From NCBI RefSeq assembly GCF_019925205.1, contig NC_083566.1, forward strand, positions 26,722,001 to 26,786,000: a stretch of DNA of 64,000 nt, in the 5' to 3' direction. Of the stretch, positions 17,527-30,817 are shown in pieces (position 1 is the first letter of the stretch; every line of letters begins with the position of its first letter). The position numbers and the translations under genes were made by a program. Origin of the DNA: Metopolophium dirhodum. Its lineage: Eukaryota > Arthropoda > Insecta > Hemiptera > Aphididae. The notes under the pieces are model-generated. The model saw only the letters and a program-made list of their open reading frames with translations, did no database searches and was not told the DNA's origin.

Positions 17527-17925
17527 AACTGCACAGAAATTTCAGTTAAATCTGATGCAAATGAATTCAAAATTAAATAAATCAGTATTACGAAACACAC
17601 CAAAAACATACGATATGTCGCTAAACAATATAATATACCAACAACAATAGAAACCATTTAAAACCAATGGCAACCAATAAATATTATTATAATAGATTTA
17701 AAATCCATGGCAACCATTTATAAACAACAATTTCCATCATAAATCTCAAAATCCCTGTTTGAACACCTTCCAGGGTTGGTCCTCTTCCTTTTAAAATTAG
17801 CTTATCTTCTGCCCAGAGGTCTAGTTTATCTCTGTACCAAATTTCATCAACATCGGTCCAGCTGTTTAGGAATGCATAAAGAACACAGAGACAGACAGAA
17901 AAATATTAATTATTATATATATAGA
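17527..17925 (-). mobile_element. Helitron 5' leader and 5' terminus
   Basis: On the minus strand the element starts TCTATATATATAATAAT (ending at plus 17,925). It continues through a segment that reads (plus) CATCGGTCCAGCTGTTTAGG and ACACAGAGACAGACAGA, a 5'-end motif common to insect Helitrons. It runs up to the MPPKKR start codon. The 3' CTRR end and hairpin were not found. Confidence 0.65.
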
Positions 17926-19080
17926 CAGTGACGTGTAACATAGGGTCCAAGTGTTGCTCGAGAAATACCTTAAATATGGGTGGGTATTGATAGATGAAAA
18001 AATAGGTCATTTTATAGATCGGTATGACAGTATTATGAGGCGTAGGTCTCCTAAAATTATTTGAGCAACACCAATTTTTTTTATGTTACAGGCTACTGGA
18101 TATATTATTGTTACCTTATTTGTACGTTCCGAAAACCATAGAAAAACAACGTTAGGTGTTTGTTTATAACGTTTTAATATTAAATATCTGAAAATTAGTT
18201 TGAAGAAGGGATTGTATTATTATATTTATTTATATTTTTTAGAGACATTATTTTTAAATTGATTTCAAGATCTAACTTTTTTGATTTAGTTATGACAATG
18301 ACGTCTTCATCTTGTGTTTCATTTGATTGGCGAATTTTAGGAGATTTGGGTTCGAAAAATAACATAGTATTTAATCACTTCCATAAAATATTTAGTCATG
18401 GATGCCTGTAATATTGTTCTTTGATTTTCAAAATTCAATCGTCCTTTTAAAATAAAATAAAATAAATTCCCTACTTGCACTTTCAAATAATTTATTTTTT
18501 TATTTACCTTTCGTTAAATTCATAGAATTAATCTCTTTTCCAGGTTTTATCAATTTCTTTATAATTGTAGGGATCCCTTCCGAAGATTTCTCTGTAAATT
18601 GTAAACATTGTTACGTAGGTATTGTAAAAATTGCTTAAAGTTTAAATTTATAACAACACTTTAACGAACCCACCGTAAAAATTATTTTTGAATGATGTTT
18701 GTATTGAATAAGAATGTATTCTTGTGTAGATACAGCTTTTCGTCTAACAGCACATTTTCCTGAATGATAGAAATATATATTTTATTTTATTTTCATTAGT
18801 TATACTAACTGTTTATAGGTACTTACTTTAATCGGATTGTTAAACCATGTTCCAATTGTATAATACATTTTTGGAAACGCGCGTATTTTAAACATAGCTG
18901 TAGGATTTAAACATTTTATAAGTGGAATCTTAAACATTTTTAGGTTTGTTTAGTAATATTTAATTATATGATATACTTAATTTACAATAAATATTACAAT
19001 AATATAATCATAAAAATCATAAACAAATATGAAAAATAATAATTATTTATTTTAATAATAATTGCGATAATAATTAAAAC

Positions 19081-19158
19081 TATACAGGGTTAGGTGATTC
19101 TTTTATCATGAACCAGTCAATAACTTACGTAAGTATTAGGAATTTTTAAATCACTTTT
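19081..19158 (+). repeat. Dispersed repeat, copy 1 (TATACAGGG...GATTCTTTTATCATGAACC)
   Basis: It matches 50,036-50,105 over ~70 bp (TATACAGG, GATTCTTTTATCATGAACCAG, CAGTCAATA, TTTTTAAATCACTTTT). CAGGGTGATTC-like termini are common at transposon ends, but no paired inverted end is seen. Confidence 0.55.
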
Positions 19159-19374
19159 GATTGTAGATCAATAATATGTGTATCTTTAAAAAGAAAGAAA
19201 AAATACACGTTTCTTTATTTTAACTGGCAATTTTTTTTTTATTATAATTTATAAATTTTAAAGCACTCAGTTTTCCCAACAGAAAAATTAATTTTATTTT
19301 TTATAACGGTATTAACTAAATATTTTTTGATGGATTAAGTTATTTTTATTTTTATTAATATCATAAATAAATAC

Positions 19375-19410
19375 TAGGCCTCACTGAGTTTAAAACTCGC
19401 GTGGAGGCCT
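19375..19410. other. Short imperfect hairpin
   Basis: AGGCCTC...GAGGCCT flanks an inner GAGTT/AACTC stem with small bulges around a TAAA loop. No neighbouring gene suggests a role. Confidence 0.4.
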
Positions 19411-20558
19411 AATAATACAATTAATAATAGTTATTGATTATTAATTTTTAACAATAAAAAGTTCTCATTTGATGCTATAAAACGTTTCATTTAACAATAG
19501 TTGACGCCTCTATTTTGTAATAAATAATGAAAATATTGTAATAATATTGTAGCAATTTTTTTCACATATTATTATCTACCTAGTTGTAGCCTGTAAGTAT
19601 TAAAAATAATATTCCGAGCGCGATACTCCGAGGTGGCTATTTTACGTTAAACGAAATGCATTCAGTGAACAAATATTATTAATATAATATTATAATGGTT
19701 ATTAGATTATTTTATAATAATTATTTATGTTAATTGATTAAAGATAGGTACCATAATGTCATAAAATATTATGTAAACGCCTGCAATTTACAGAAAGGAA
19801 TATCCAAGGGTCATAATAAACACAGTGAGGGTTGTAGGGTTTAGAGTTATAGCTATAAATTCGGATTTATAATGTAGCAGATGACGCTGTTATTGTGGTT
19901 TAATTCTGTTTTCGGTATTAATTTAATAACTATGGTCATGCGTCATTTCCATTTGTGATGCGCGGGTTGAAAACTTATTCCGGAAACAAGAGTAATTATA
20001 ATCTGATAGGAACATTTTCAGGGCCAATCAACGTTGTATGATTTCGCCAACGTAACAATTTATGCGTATACGTTTGCAAGTGACGAACGCGGTGAATAAT
20101 TACTAATAGTGAAGTGTGAATAAGGGACCGAGGGGAGTGTCGGTGATTGTCAAGGACGAGTCGAAGTGTGCGCGTAGTAGTATAACAATGTGATGAGTTC
20201 CAGAATGAGTAGATCATTAAAATGTAATTACTCATAAGTTAGTTTAAGTATTTGGTTAATAATAATGTGATTATGTGCGGGTGTGCAGGTGCCAGGTTAT
20301 ATGATTGAGATAACCTGTGTCTATATAGCTAGCGCACCGTAGGTACTATATTCTAACACTGTTAGGTATGCGCATATCCTAGGACTCATCAAATGAAGGA
20401 AACTACTAAATGTCAACAAAGGGAAACGCGCATAGACAATGCACATATATATTGTTTCCGTTCTATGGTATCTCATGGACCGTCTAATTACTCAGATGGT
20501 TTACCATGTTTAACGATCATCATTTGATTTTTTTCTAGTAGTTTCGACCTAAACGTAA

Positions 20559-20722
20559 AGCCGTATTTACAGCTACGTCGTGTGTCGTGTCGTGTCGATC
20601 AAATCGTATTGTGATTGGACATTTTAACTGGCTCAACTTCTAAACCATAGTGGTTACCAGTTGTAACCATAATAAATATATCCTCGCACGGCACGACGAA
20701 CGACGTAGCTGTGAATCCGGCT
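20559..20722. mobile_element. Harbinger-like MITE (164 bp)
   Basis: The ends are AGCCGTATTTACAGCTACGT and, inverted, AGCCGGATTCACAGCTACGT. A TAA duplication lies on each side (20,556-20,558 and 20,723-20,725). Subterminal CGTCGTG/CACGACG repeats continue the inverted symmetry. The 3-bp TWA duplication and end sequence fit the PIF/Harbinger group. No coding capacity. Confidence 0.75.
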
Positions 20723-20725
20723 TAA

Positions 20726-22619
20726 GGAAAAATTTTGAAAAATATTTCTCAAATTTCTGTCTTATTATATAACTAATCCTTTCAAAGCTGCACATTCTTA
20801 TGCTTTTATCTGTAATTATAATGATAACTGTAATAAAATACTAATAATGTGATTATTAGTATTTTTAATGGTTTATCCTATTGATCAGTAACCACGAAAT
20901 ACTTACCTTTTTACCATTAAATGTGCATAGGTATAAATAAAATAATCCAAATATTTTTTAAATTAAAAAAAAGTAATATTCGAGTACTTTTTATAGTACT
21001 ATTATATTTTTTTCAGTATCACTCAACTCAAACCAATACTAAAAATCATTGCACAAATTCTAATAATAGCCATATTTTTATGACAAAGTATTGCCTACAT
21101 TTTAGTTCAATTACGATATTATTTCACAAAAGGACTAGCTGGTATTAATATTGTTCAAATACTTTGATTTGGTATCGACGACTGTTATGGTAAAGCTATA
21201 CTTTATAAATATACCAATACAATAATTTTAAACCCTTGGGCAATCGAGTTGAATAGACGAGATGATAAAGGAACTTATATATACCCAAGAGGATTTATAT
21301 TTTCATTTTATTTAAAGTATTTTTAAAGTTTATTAGGCACATTGTTTAAATATCTTCGTGAAGGACAATATTATTGCTATTGAATTCATAATGAATTGAA
21401 GAAGTGAATTTGCCTGGGGAACAAAACATTTAATTGCATAAAATTAATTTGAATAATGCATTTTTGTAACGTAATGCACGTTATTAATCAATTAAAAAAA
21501 CTGTATTGGATAAATTCATTTTACCTCAATGATTTTTTAACTCTGTACAGTTTACAGGTCAACAAATTTAAATTATGATAATAATTCATTTTTTAACAAT
21601 AAATTATAGTCTAACTACTATTACCGTAGAATTCTGAAATTATAAGCAATATTCAATTATTAATAACAATAATAATAAAAAATAATGTTCCCATCATTTT
21701 AGATTCTGAACGGAGCAAAGAATGTATTTACAAATGCTGTCTAATTTTTTTTGTGTGTCTAAAAATATTGATATTAAGTGTGATTTCTAGTTTCAATTAG
21801 GTTTATAAGAAATTCATAGTACCTACCTACTTTTCACAATTATCGGGGGAAACAGAAAAAAAGGCAACTAAGTTGGTAAGCTCTATGTTGAAAAGTAGGT
21901 GTCGAGTGTACCTCGTTATTGACTAAGTCGATGTATCTGATGTGTATGTTAAATTTGAATTTAATGATAAATAATTGAATACGAAAACTATTCAGAGCGA
22001 AGACCGTCTATCAGCTTATATTATACTAAATTTTATGGTTTTATATTAGTATTGTTAGTAAAGTAATTTTCATGAATTTGAAACTTGAAAAACTTATAAA
22101 AATAAATGGTGTCTATGGATCTTTGATATTTATGTCTATTTCTAATGAAAGGTATGAGGAATCTTGTATGTTAGGCAACGTTAGCACAATAAGTGAAATG
22201 TGGTAAAAGCTAAATTGGTGAATAAATATGTTTGTATTAAGGACCATAAATGTTGTATAAAAGTTCTTGTATATTATATAATATTATATAAATACCGTTG
22301 AAATTATATTTCAAGGAGTAGGCCTGTGTTACGGAAAAAATACTGTTGTTAAAAATATTATGAATATGTAGGTACTTACTTATTTCATAAATCTTAACGT
22401 ATTTATTTAAATGCATCACAGTCAGTGCATGTGTCCTGCAGCAGCTTATCTTGCTACCGGCTCCGAAAACATTTAATTACACAAAAATAAATAACAATTA
22501 CAGTAGGTACTCTTTGAATTAAATATTTAATTCAATAACACCATTTCAATTTTGTTATGTGAAAAAAAACAAAGGTTATACGTGAATAGGTAGTAATTGT
22601 AAACTCAAACGAAGAAACA
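20726..22619. other. AT-rich non-coding stretch
   Basis: No gene recognised. 21,701-21,770 resembles the left end of the 1.5-kb repeat at 32,781 (GATTCTGAACGGAGCAAAGAATG). Confidence 0.4.
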
Positions 22620-22870
22620 AATCTTGAGTGCAGCATTTACTATGCACTTCCAAAGAAACTTCTTCAAAATAACGTCCACCAGACCGTGGTTGTTGGATTG
22701 AAGCATCGGCGGAGAGAATTTGTATTGCGTATATCGGCAAGTGAATTCTTAACTTGGGTATCGACCGGAAACTCGCTATATTCTTCAGAATTAATTGAAC
22801 AATTTTGGGAACATTTGTAGATTCTTATTTATTTATTTATTTTACGGATGTAAGTCTAATTTACAAATGT

Positions 22871-23025
22871 CTAAATTAGATAACAGTTAATATTAGATAT
22901 ACAGTATGGAATAGATACATGCCAATTATGTTGAAATATTTTAAATATTAAATTAGATAACAGTTAATATTAGAGATACAATATAGAATATATAAATGAC
23001 AAATATGTTAAAATATTTTAAACAA
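22871..23025. repeat. Two-unit tandem repeat, period 77 bp
   Basis: TAAATTAGATAACAGTTAAT starts at 22,872 and again at 22,949, with matching downstream sequence through AAATATTTTAAA. Confidence 0.7.
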
Positions 23026-23229
23026 TATACAATGAAAGAGAGGTAAAATATAATAGGCATATAATAATAAGCGATAAAGAGTTTAATCGATAGAAAAGAA
23101 AAGCCTACCCAGCTGATTGACCCAAAATTCAAGCACAAAGCGACTCTCAGGTCGACAGCCGAACTTACTATTGTCTCACCCGTGTACGGGTCAACACCAA
23201 ACGAGAAGACTGCTGTCACGCGTCTACAA

Positions 23230-23340
23230 CAGAACTACGTCCGTTACTTGACGCAGAAACTCCTCTGGTGATAGCTGCGATCCGCGATCCACGATTCAAG
23301 TCAATGAATGAGATGGACGCCTACACGGAAACCGTAAATT
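23230..23340 (+). pseudogene. Possible hAT transposase remnant
   Basis: The plus frame reads LRPLLDAETPLVIAAIRDPR followed by FKSMNEMDAYTET. The (I/L)AA-x-x-DPRFK core is a conserved hAT/BED-type transposase segment (usually LLDPRFK). The readable stretch is only ~35 residues with no clear continuation, so this is a short relic or chance resemblance. Confidence 0.35.
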
Positions 23341-24290
23341 TCCGCAGTACGATGGTTGTTTAGTAATTGACAAACTCGATTTGATTTGGCAGTCGATCTT
23401 TGTTCGACATAATATGTCATTTGGATCTCAATTCCAACAAAAATGTGAACATGACGTAAGTTCCCGGCCGATACCCGAGCTGTGCATTCGGTTATCTATT
23501 TACGCAGTAAAAATTTCCCAACCGATTTCCCTTCAATCCAACAATTACGGTGTGGCGGACGTAAGCCCGTTTGGAAAAGGTCAAAGAACATCCTTCGGAA
23601 GTGCGTTGTAAATTCTGCATGCATATTTTGTTTCTGCTTATACATTTTCCCTGTAGGATGGAATAACCATGAACTTGTTATTATTGAATAAAACATTGAA
23701 TTCAAAGTGTACTTACAGTTATTTTTTTTTGTGTAATAACACTTGTGGAGCCGACAGCGAGATAACGCCTGCTAGACACACACTGTGCATTCATATTGAT
23801 ACGTAATAGTTGATGACATACAGTTTTAATATGTAGATTATCAGACAATGTGTGTGTGTGGCTGTGGTGATAAACTCAACTACTCAAAAACTACTTGACT
23901 GGTTTTGACGAAGATTTCAGTTTTTTTTCACATTTCAGATTATTTATAGAGATACCAAAAAGATCATACTACAGAGTATTTATTGTTCGGACAAACATTT
24001 TTTAAAAATATTTTTATTGAAGCATGCCATATAGGTCAACTCATCAACTATAAATTGGTCATTTTTTTCGTGTGAAGTATTTTATACATAATTGTGTTCT
24101 TGCTGTGTTAAATGGGTCAACATTGAAATATAGATTCAACGTTTGGTTAGGTACCTACTATACATATTATAAATATGTACATTTATACAATATAAGACTT
24201 TCAATTAATAATAGACAACTAAACATTAATATGACTTAAAATCATAACTCTATAGTCTATATGCTTCAAAAATAATTAACGAGAAATACA

Positions 24291-26790
24291 ATGTGCAATA
24301 AAATAAGAAAGAATGTAAATAATTATTACGCAATCGACCCAAATGATACTACACAAACCCTTATCAACTCTCTAATAACCATGGAAGAATTAGAAATGGT
24401 ATTGAGAACTAATAAAAGTAAAAGTCCGGGACTAGATAGTATCCCTTACGTTTTTATTCAAAATCTACCCCTCAACGGTATCAAACACCTACTGAACATT
24501 TTCAATACTATATGGAATAATAACGTATTCCCAAAATACTGGAGACATGGATTTGTTATCCCAATCCTCAAGCCCAATAAGAATAAATATCTCACCAAAA
24601 GCTATCGCACCATCACTTTACTTAGCACACTATGTAAGCTACTTGAAAAAATCATTAATCACCGACTCATCTGGTTCCTCGAAAAAATAAAATATATCTC
24701 CCCTGAACAAAACGGATTTCGACAAAATAGAAGCACACTTAACAATCTTCTAAGTATCAAAAATGAAATCGAAATATCTAAGAACAATAAACAAAGTTTA
24801 GGTTTGATCAGCTTCGATATTGCCAAGGCCTATGACACCACCTGGAGGCCCAGAATAATGCACATACTGAACAAAATAGTATGCAAGGGAACTTACTCAA
24901 CTTCATCCAAAACCTATTACTCGAACGTTCCTTCCAAGTCAAATTGCTTATCTGATACCTACATACATGAAACTGGAGTCCCCTGGGGTTCTACAATTTC
25001 AGTAACAATTTTTCTGCCAGCTATAAACATATCTCTAAACATATACCAAAGCCAATCATTCCCATGCTGTATGCTGCCGATTTCTCCATTTTATGTCGTA
25101 GCAGCAGCCATTTAACAATAAAACAAATACTTCAAGACGCTACAATTGAACTAATAAAGTGGTCAAATACATCAGGGTTTAGATTTTCAGTTAAAAAAAC
25201 CAAACTCATTATATTCAACAACAAAAACAAAAACAAAATGTCAATTAGTATGGGTAAACATATAATCAAAAACGACAAAAATATTAAAATCATCGGTATA
25301 ACATTTGATTCAAAATGTTCTTGGATACCCCAAATTCTACAACTAAAACAAGCCTGCGCCAATCAACTTAATATAATTAAAACGTTATTCCATACCTCAT
25401 GAGGAGTCCATTCCTCGGTACTTATCAAGATTCACAAAGCTCTCTTCCTGGCCAAACTAGATTATGGATCTCCCTTATTTTCTTTAGTGAATCACCGGCA
25501 CCTAAAAAAGCTCGAAACTCTCCACAACCCAGAGATGCCATTGGCAATAAGGGCATTCCGCTCCAGTCCCATTGACAGCATATCCAATATACCAGAATAT
25601 CCTTGCTCTATCATTGAAATGGCCATAGCAGAAAGCTCTACTGGCAGCCAGAATATATAGATCTCCACAAGGAATCTCCACATCTCCCATAAGTATATTT
25701 AATAATCTACGAGATAAATTTGACCTAGACCAGATCATACCATCAACTATCAGCCTTCAGCCACCTTGGTAAATTTCTCTAGACATCAACCTCGAACTCC
25801 TCCACCTCCCAAAAAAAGACCCAAATCCTAAAATATATAAACACTACTTCAATGAAATCATAGCTAAAGTCGAACCACACATAGATATACACTGACACAT
25901 CTATAACAGATCAAAGAGTTGGAGCTGAAATTATATGTGGCGCAATTGAAATTCAACTTAAACTATCTGACAAATGTTCAATATACACAGCCGAAGCCAT
26001 AGCAATACCAGAAGCTATCAAATATTTCACACAATCCGTCGACGACAAACTATGTATTATACTAAGCGACTCACTTAGTGCTTTAACAAGCCTTGAAAAT
26101 ATAACCAACCCTACTGATATAGCAAGAAATATCCATAACTCCTGTCACATTGCATGGTCTGCTGGCAAACACATATCTTTCATGTGGATTCCTGGACATA
26201 GCAATATAGCAGGCAATGAAAAAGCCGACGAGGTCGCCAAACTTTCACACATGTCACCTAAATCAATTACTATACCAGAATTCTCTTACATCGACGCAAA
26301 AAAATACATAAAAAATCACACTTTCAAAACGTGGCAACAATATTGGTCAAATCAAACAACCAAACTCAATGAAATAAAAGAATCAATACTCCCATGGCCT
26401 CCCCTGCCTGGCTGTTCTAGAAGACAAGAAACAATTATAAACCGCCCAAGAATAGGTCATACTTCATGTACCCACCGACACCTTATGACAAGAGAGGATC
26501 CACCCAATTGCACCACCTGTAGTGTACAACTCACGATCAAGCACATTTTCACTGAGTGCTGAAATAACCAACCGTTTTGAAACCCTCGGAGCTACTCACC
26601 TATACGAAATCTTCAGTCTAGTATCAACCGCAATTCAAAAACTATTTATTTTTTTAAAAAAAATCTACTTTATATAAAGAAATATAACCTCTATATATAT
26701 TATGTATACATTTTATGTAACCATGTAATAATAATGTAAGTCACTGTCAGACCAATGGCCAGAGCTGCCGCGGTCTTTTATGTTTAATAT
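24291..26790 (+). pseudogene. I-like LINE ORF2 fragment: reverse transcriptase + RNase H
   Basis: 5'-truncated, plus strand. RT begins with TNKSKSPGLDSIPYVFI, then FVIPILKPNKNKYLTKSYRT, ISPEQNGFRQNRSTLNNLL, LISFDIAKAYDTTWR and TGVPWGSTIS. After a frameshift at ~25,064-25,115 come LYAADFSIL, where the usual YADD is YAAD, and SGFRFSVKKTKLI. A linker region follows (ALFLAKLDYGSPLFSL, with stops), then RNase H with IYTAEAIAIPEAI, SDSLSAL and WIPGHSNIAGNEKADEVA (to 26,562). A TxHHL-like cysteine tail (CTTCSVQLTIKHIFTEC) closes it. The lost first catalytic Asp, several stops and shifts show it is dead. The 3' UTR runs to about 26,790. Confidence 0.8.
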
Positions 26791-29700
26791 ATAAAACAAA
26801 AAATTATTACAAAATACGTCTTTATGTCAATCGTCGAAGATTGATTGTCGGCAGTAAATGATTTTATAGCGAACAACACATGCTGGATATTACATGACCT
26901 AATGACCTATAAAATAAATCTGTCTAGATAATAAATAATTTATCTTATCTAGAACAAGTACTAGGTAAGTAGAGCTCTACGTCATTATTGATTTATAAGT
27001 TAGGTCATAACAATAATAGATTTTATTGTAATATTCTTGAAATATTTTTGACAAAACATAGTTCAATATACTGGAGTAAAAATAGAAAAATAAAATACTA
27101 ATCGTAACATATATAAATTATAAAATATCCTTAGAAAGGGAGTCTAATCGTCTCCGTTCTGATAAGATTTTTGTGACCAGGAGGTATACAATAATTGAAT
27201 TGAATTGTAACACATCTATTACAGTACTGACTCCATAGCGTGCGGTAAACTTGAAAAATACTATACATAGCAGAGTGGCTTCCATGTTTTTTTAAATCAT
27301 TTATTCTTAATGTTATTTAATATTTATGACTAGTATATATTGAGCACAATATTTAATCATAAAAATATAAACATTATAGCGAAAAATTAATTGTATATGG
27401 TTAACTTTTGTGGCGCATTATAAAATTATTTCGTTGTGGAAATCTAAACTTTTTTTGGTGAGATTTATAAGTGAACAATTTATGAAACATTAATACTACA
27501 TATACGTTGCACGCGTACTATACATTTTCATTTTGTAGTGATTTGAAATTAAATTGTAACTTAAAACTTATTCCTTTGTTATGACTAAAATACAATGTAA
27601 ATCACTGAATGGTAAAGTTATATTAACAGTACAAAATATAAACGTTGTCCAAGCTTCGTATGTTTTGCCATGGGATTATTATCATATGGTAATACTAGTT
27701 TTAAATTCTATTTTATGGAAACATTTATACACCGGACTGCCAAATATTATTTCATTAGTTTAATTCATTTTAATATCTAACAAATAGTTTTCTATCACAA
27801 GCAAAAAATGCAATTTTTTTTAGGAATCAGACAATATTAGATTGTACAATCGACAATAGTATACGTACTAAGACACTGTACTTAACAGCAATCCAAACCA
27901 TCATATTTTTATCAAATTTAGAGCTGATATTTCCGGGGTTCAACCGTTGTCACTTATTTCAATAATATGATAGTCGATAAGAGAATGGCTCACGGGATAG
28001 AAAAGCATGCGTTATTGACTATATTGGGTGTCGAGTGACCATTAACATGTAAATAACATATACCTTCATTCGGCACAGACTTTATGCTTATAAATTGGGG
28101 CATTGATATATTATACATATTCGTATCTAAACTTTATATTAAATAAATAGGTAACTACAGCAAGTGCATTCACAAATTTAGTCGTAAAAAATAATACACT
28201 GTAGAGTTTAGACTACAAAATATATAGTCAATGGCTAACTATATTTGTATAGGGATGAATACAAAAATTAGTAATTTTAGAAAATTCTATATTATCGGGA
28301 AGTGTGAATGAATATAGGATACATTTCATTTTATGTTACATAATAATATTATTTTTAAAATTAACGAAATATGTTATCTATTGATTATTATTAATAACTA
28401 TATTACCTTTCAGATTTATCTTGACTTAATGTCTACAGGTATTGTAATTCGTTACCCTCGTAGTAAAATAATGAAACATAAAATATTTACTAGGTATATT
28501 AATTCACCATAGACGTTTTGCACATATTTTTTTTATTGAAACTTAAACGTTTGACGACTAAATGGATAAAATATGGGACAAATTCATTCAAATATGTGTC
28601 ACGTTCGTTTTAATGTTCAACGCGCGCATATTGTCGTGAGTCATTAAAAGGATAAGTGTGCATTTCACATAATATAAAGTATAATAACGTAGTATTATAA
28701 TTAATTATTCGGCATAATTTGCTACTTTCGCCATCGATTTACTCGCAGTGTGATTTTTTTTTTAAACGTTTAGTTTACGGTGACTTATAAAAGGTATATG
28801 ACGAATGCACTTTATTGTACGTGTGCCTGCGTATAAATAACAATGGTGACTTTTTCATATTTTTCCAAAAACACTTAACACGTCATGTAATTAAATGTTC
28901 CTTTTAGGTATAATTTAATGTACATGAAAGCAATAATTGATAGCTCTGTGCATTTGAGTCATATAAAGACTTTGAACCTTTACGATTTCATTTTGCTGTA
29001 GCTTGTAGAGGTTAATGGAACTATAAAAACTTTTAGAGACTGATCGTTTTTTTTTTGTTGTGAGCCAATATGACAAAAAGTTGTTTTCGAACACATTAAA
29101 AATTTGAACGAGAAATCCTTAAAACTTTGTGGGCTTGAAAAACTGTATTACATATTGCCGATTTTGTATACCTTTCAAAACGGGTAGGTATATGCCACGA
29201 ATTCGGCTGTTGTACATACATATATATGATTATTATTTTTATTATTATTGTCAATGCATTTCTGCTGTTTGTTCGTTCCACAAGAATAACACTCCATCAT
29301 CATCATCGGGTAGAGTGGAAATATATATCACAGGAATGAAGCTCATTTGCAGGGTGATAGAAGAATTTTGGAGAGCAAACTAATAACTAAAATCGATGTT
29401 CTATATATAAATATGCACACGCTATAAACGTGTACGCATGTTTAATAATACTTTATGTGCAGCGCCACCTTTCTACTATCTATGTTATAAAAGTACTTAG
29501 GTAAACATAATTTTAAAAGTGACATTTATTATATGGTCCAATGCCACTATACCCACTGTTGTTTGTTGATAATAGTTTTAATAAATTGTTATAAACTGTA
29601 GTTACATAATTACATTAGTACATTTTGTTGTTTCTAGTTTGAAATTATTAAGCAAAAAGGTTTTTGTTAAGAACTAAGAAGTTTGAAAAATTAAAACACA

Positions 29701-30806
29701 TTTTGTTATCAGTGACTCAACTAGGGGGCTTAGCTCCCCAAAAATACCCCTTATTGATTTACTTTTAAGGTATAAGCCCCCTATGGGTTATTTTAAATTA
29801 ATGTTTTTTTTTTAGATGGGTTGTAGCCCCTCCAAAATTTTAACCCTAGTTACAATTTATGTGGCTATGCATATTACATTATGATATCCCTTTTATCAAG
29901 AAATTTTTTTTTTTTAGTGACTTTAATATACTTAATATAATTTGTAAAGGTGGGATTTATGAATGAACATTTGAGAATATATATTTATAATTTTCAAATG
30001 TTAAATAATGTGTTATTGAATGTTTGTTCGATTGTCATTTTGAACATTTAGTTAGTACAATTTTTGACGTTTTTGTTATTGTAAAGAATGTAGTGTTTAT
30101 AAACCTTGTTATTACCTTTAAATGTATACCAAATACTGATTAAAAAAAACTATTGTTTATAGTTTTACACATAATATACAAAAGCTTTAAGAACTTAAAA
30201 GTTTGTTTATTAGAAAATTGACTGACTTTTGCACTGAGTTAAAATTACATACTCATCACTCATGTGTCAATATTGAGCAGGTGGGTTGGAGCTTAAATTT
30301 AATTTACAAGTACAAAAACTTTGCGTTTGAATATACGTTTTAAGCAAATATTATTCTATATTTTGAAACAAATACATAGACATAAAAAATGTGTAAAAAG
30401 CACATCAGTTTTATTAAATTTTAGTTTCAAATCTATTTTATAGTTAATAAATATAATATAATTGACGGATAATATTATCTTTATATGCAGATAGAAATGG
30501 TGACTACATGTGATAATAAATATTTTCACAGTTTTTTTTTTAATTTTGTACAAAATAAAAATGTTTAAAGTCGTATAAACTTAGGTATTTTATTTATATA
30601 AATACTAATTCTATCATATTTTTCTCATGCACTACAACGATTAAAAATTACTAGCGTATACATGTTGATTACTATATTCGGTGTTTTATTGTAATCAAAA
30701 GAAAATTATTACACTTACACAAATCAATATTATAGCTTAGATATTATTATTGAACCGAAATCAAGTTCGTAAGGTTCTTGACGAATGCTGTCTTATCTTC
30801 GTTAAT
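26791..30806. other. AT-rich non-coding stretch
   Basis: No coding sequence recognised. Short open frames (for example 27,581-27,763 and 29,129-29,383) have AT-driven composition and no motif. An AGATAA-rich patch near 26,925-26,965 resembles MITE interiors. Confidence 0.4.
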
Positions 30807-30817
30807 AATTATTAATT

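Larger units (their letters stand above)
17927..20555. other. AT-rich non-coding stretch with short repeats
   Basis: No gene recognised. It contains the transposon-end-like repeat at 19,081-19,158, a hairpin at 19,375-19,410 and a slightly GC-richer block around 20,010-20,240 without a recognisable protein. Confidence 0.4.
22620..23640. repeat. Diverged inverted-repeat pair of ~170 bp
   Basis: The minus strand of 22,620-22,790 aligns with the plus strand of 23,459-23,630: both contain CGATACCC, CTTCAATCCAACAA, GG-GGACGT and GGAAGTGC-T-GTAAAT-CTGCA in the same order. The space between holds a 77-bp tandem duplication (22,871-23,025) and hAT-like coding traces at 23,230-23,340. It may be the remains of one element with long inverted ends or two relics in opposite orientation. 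Confidence 0.55.

Noticed and set aside
19996..20235. 79-codon minus frame as a gene
   Set aside because: No motif, no splice or start support, and it is flanked by non-coding AT-rich DNA.
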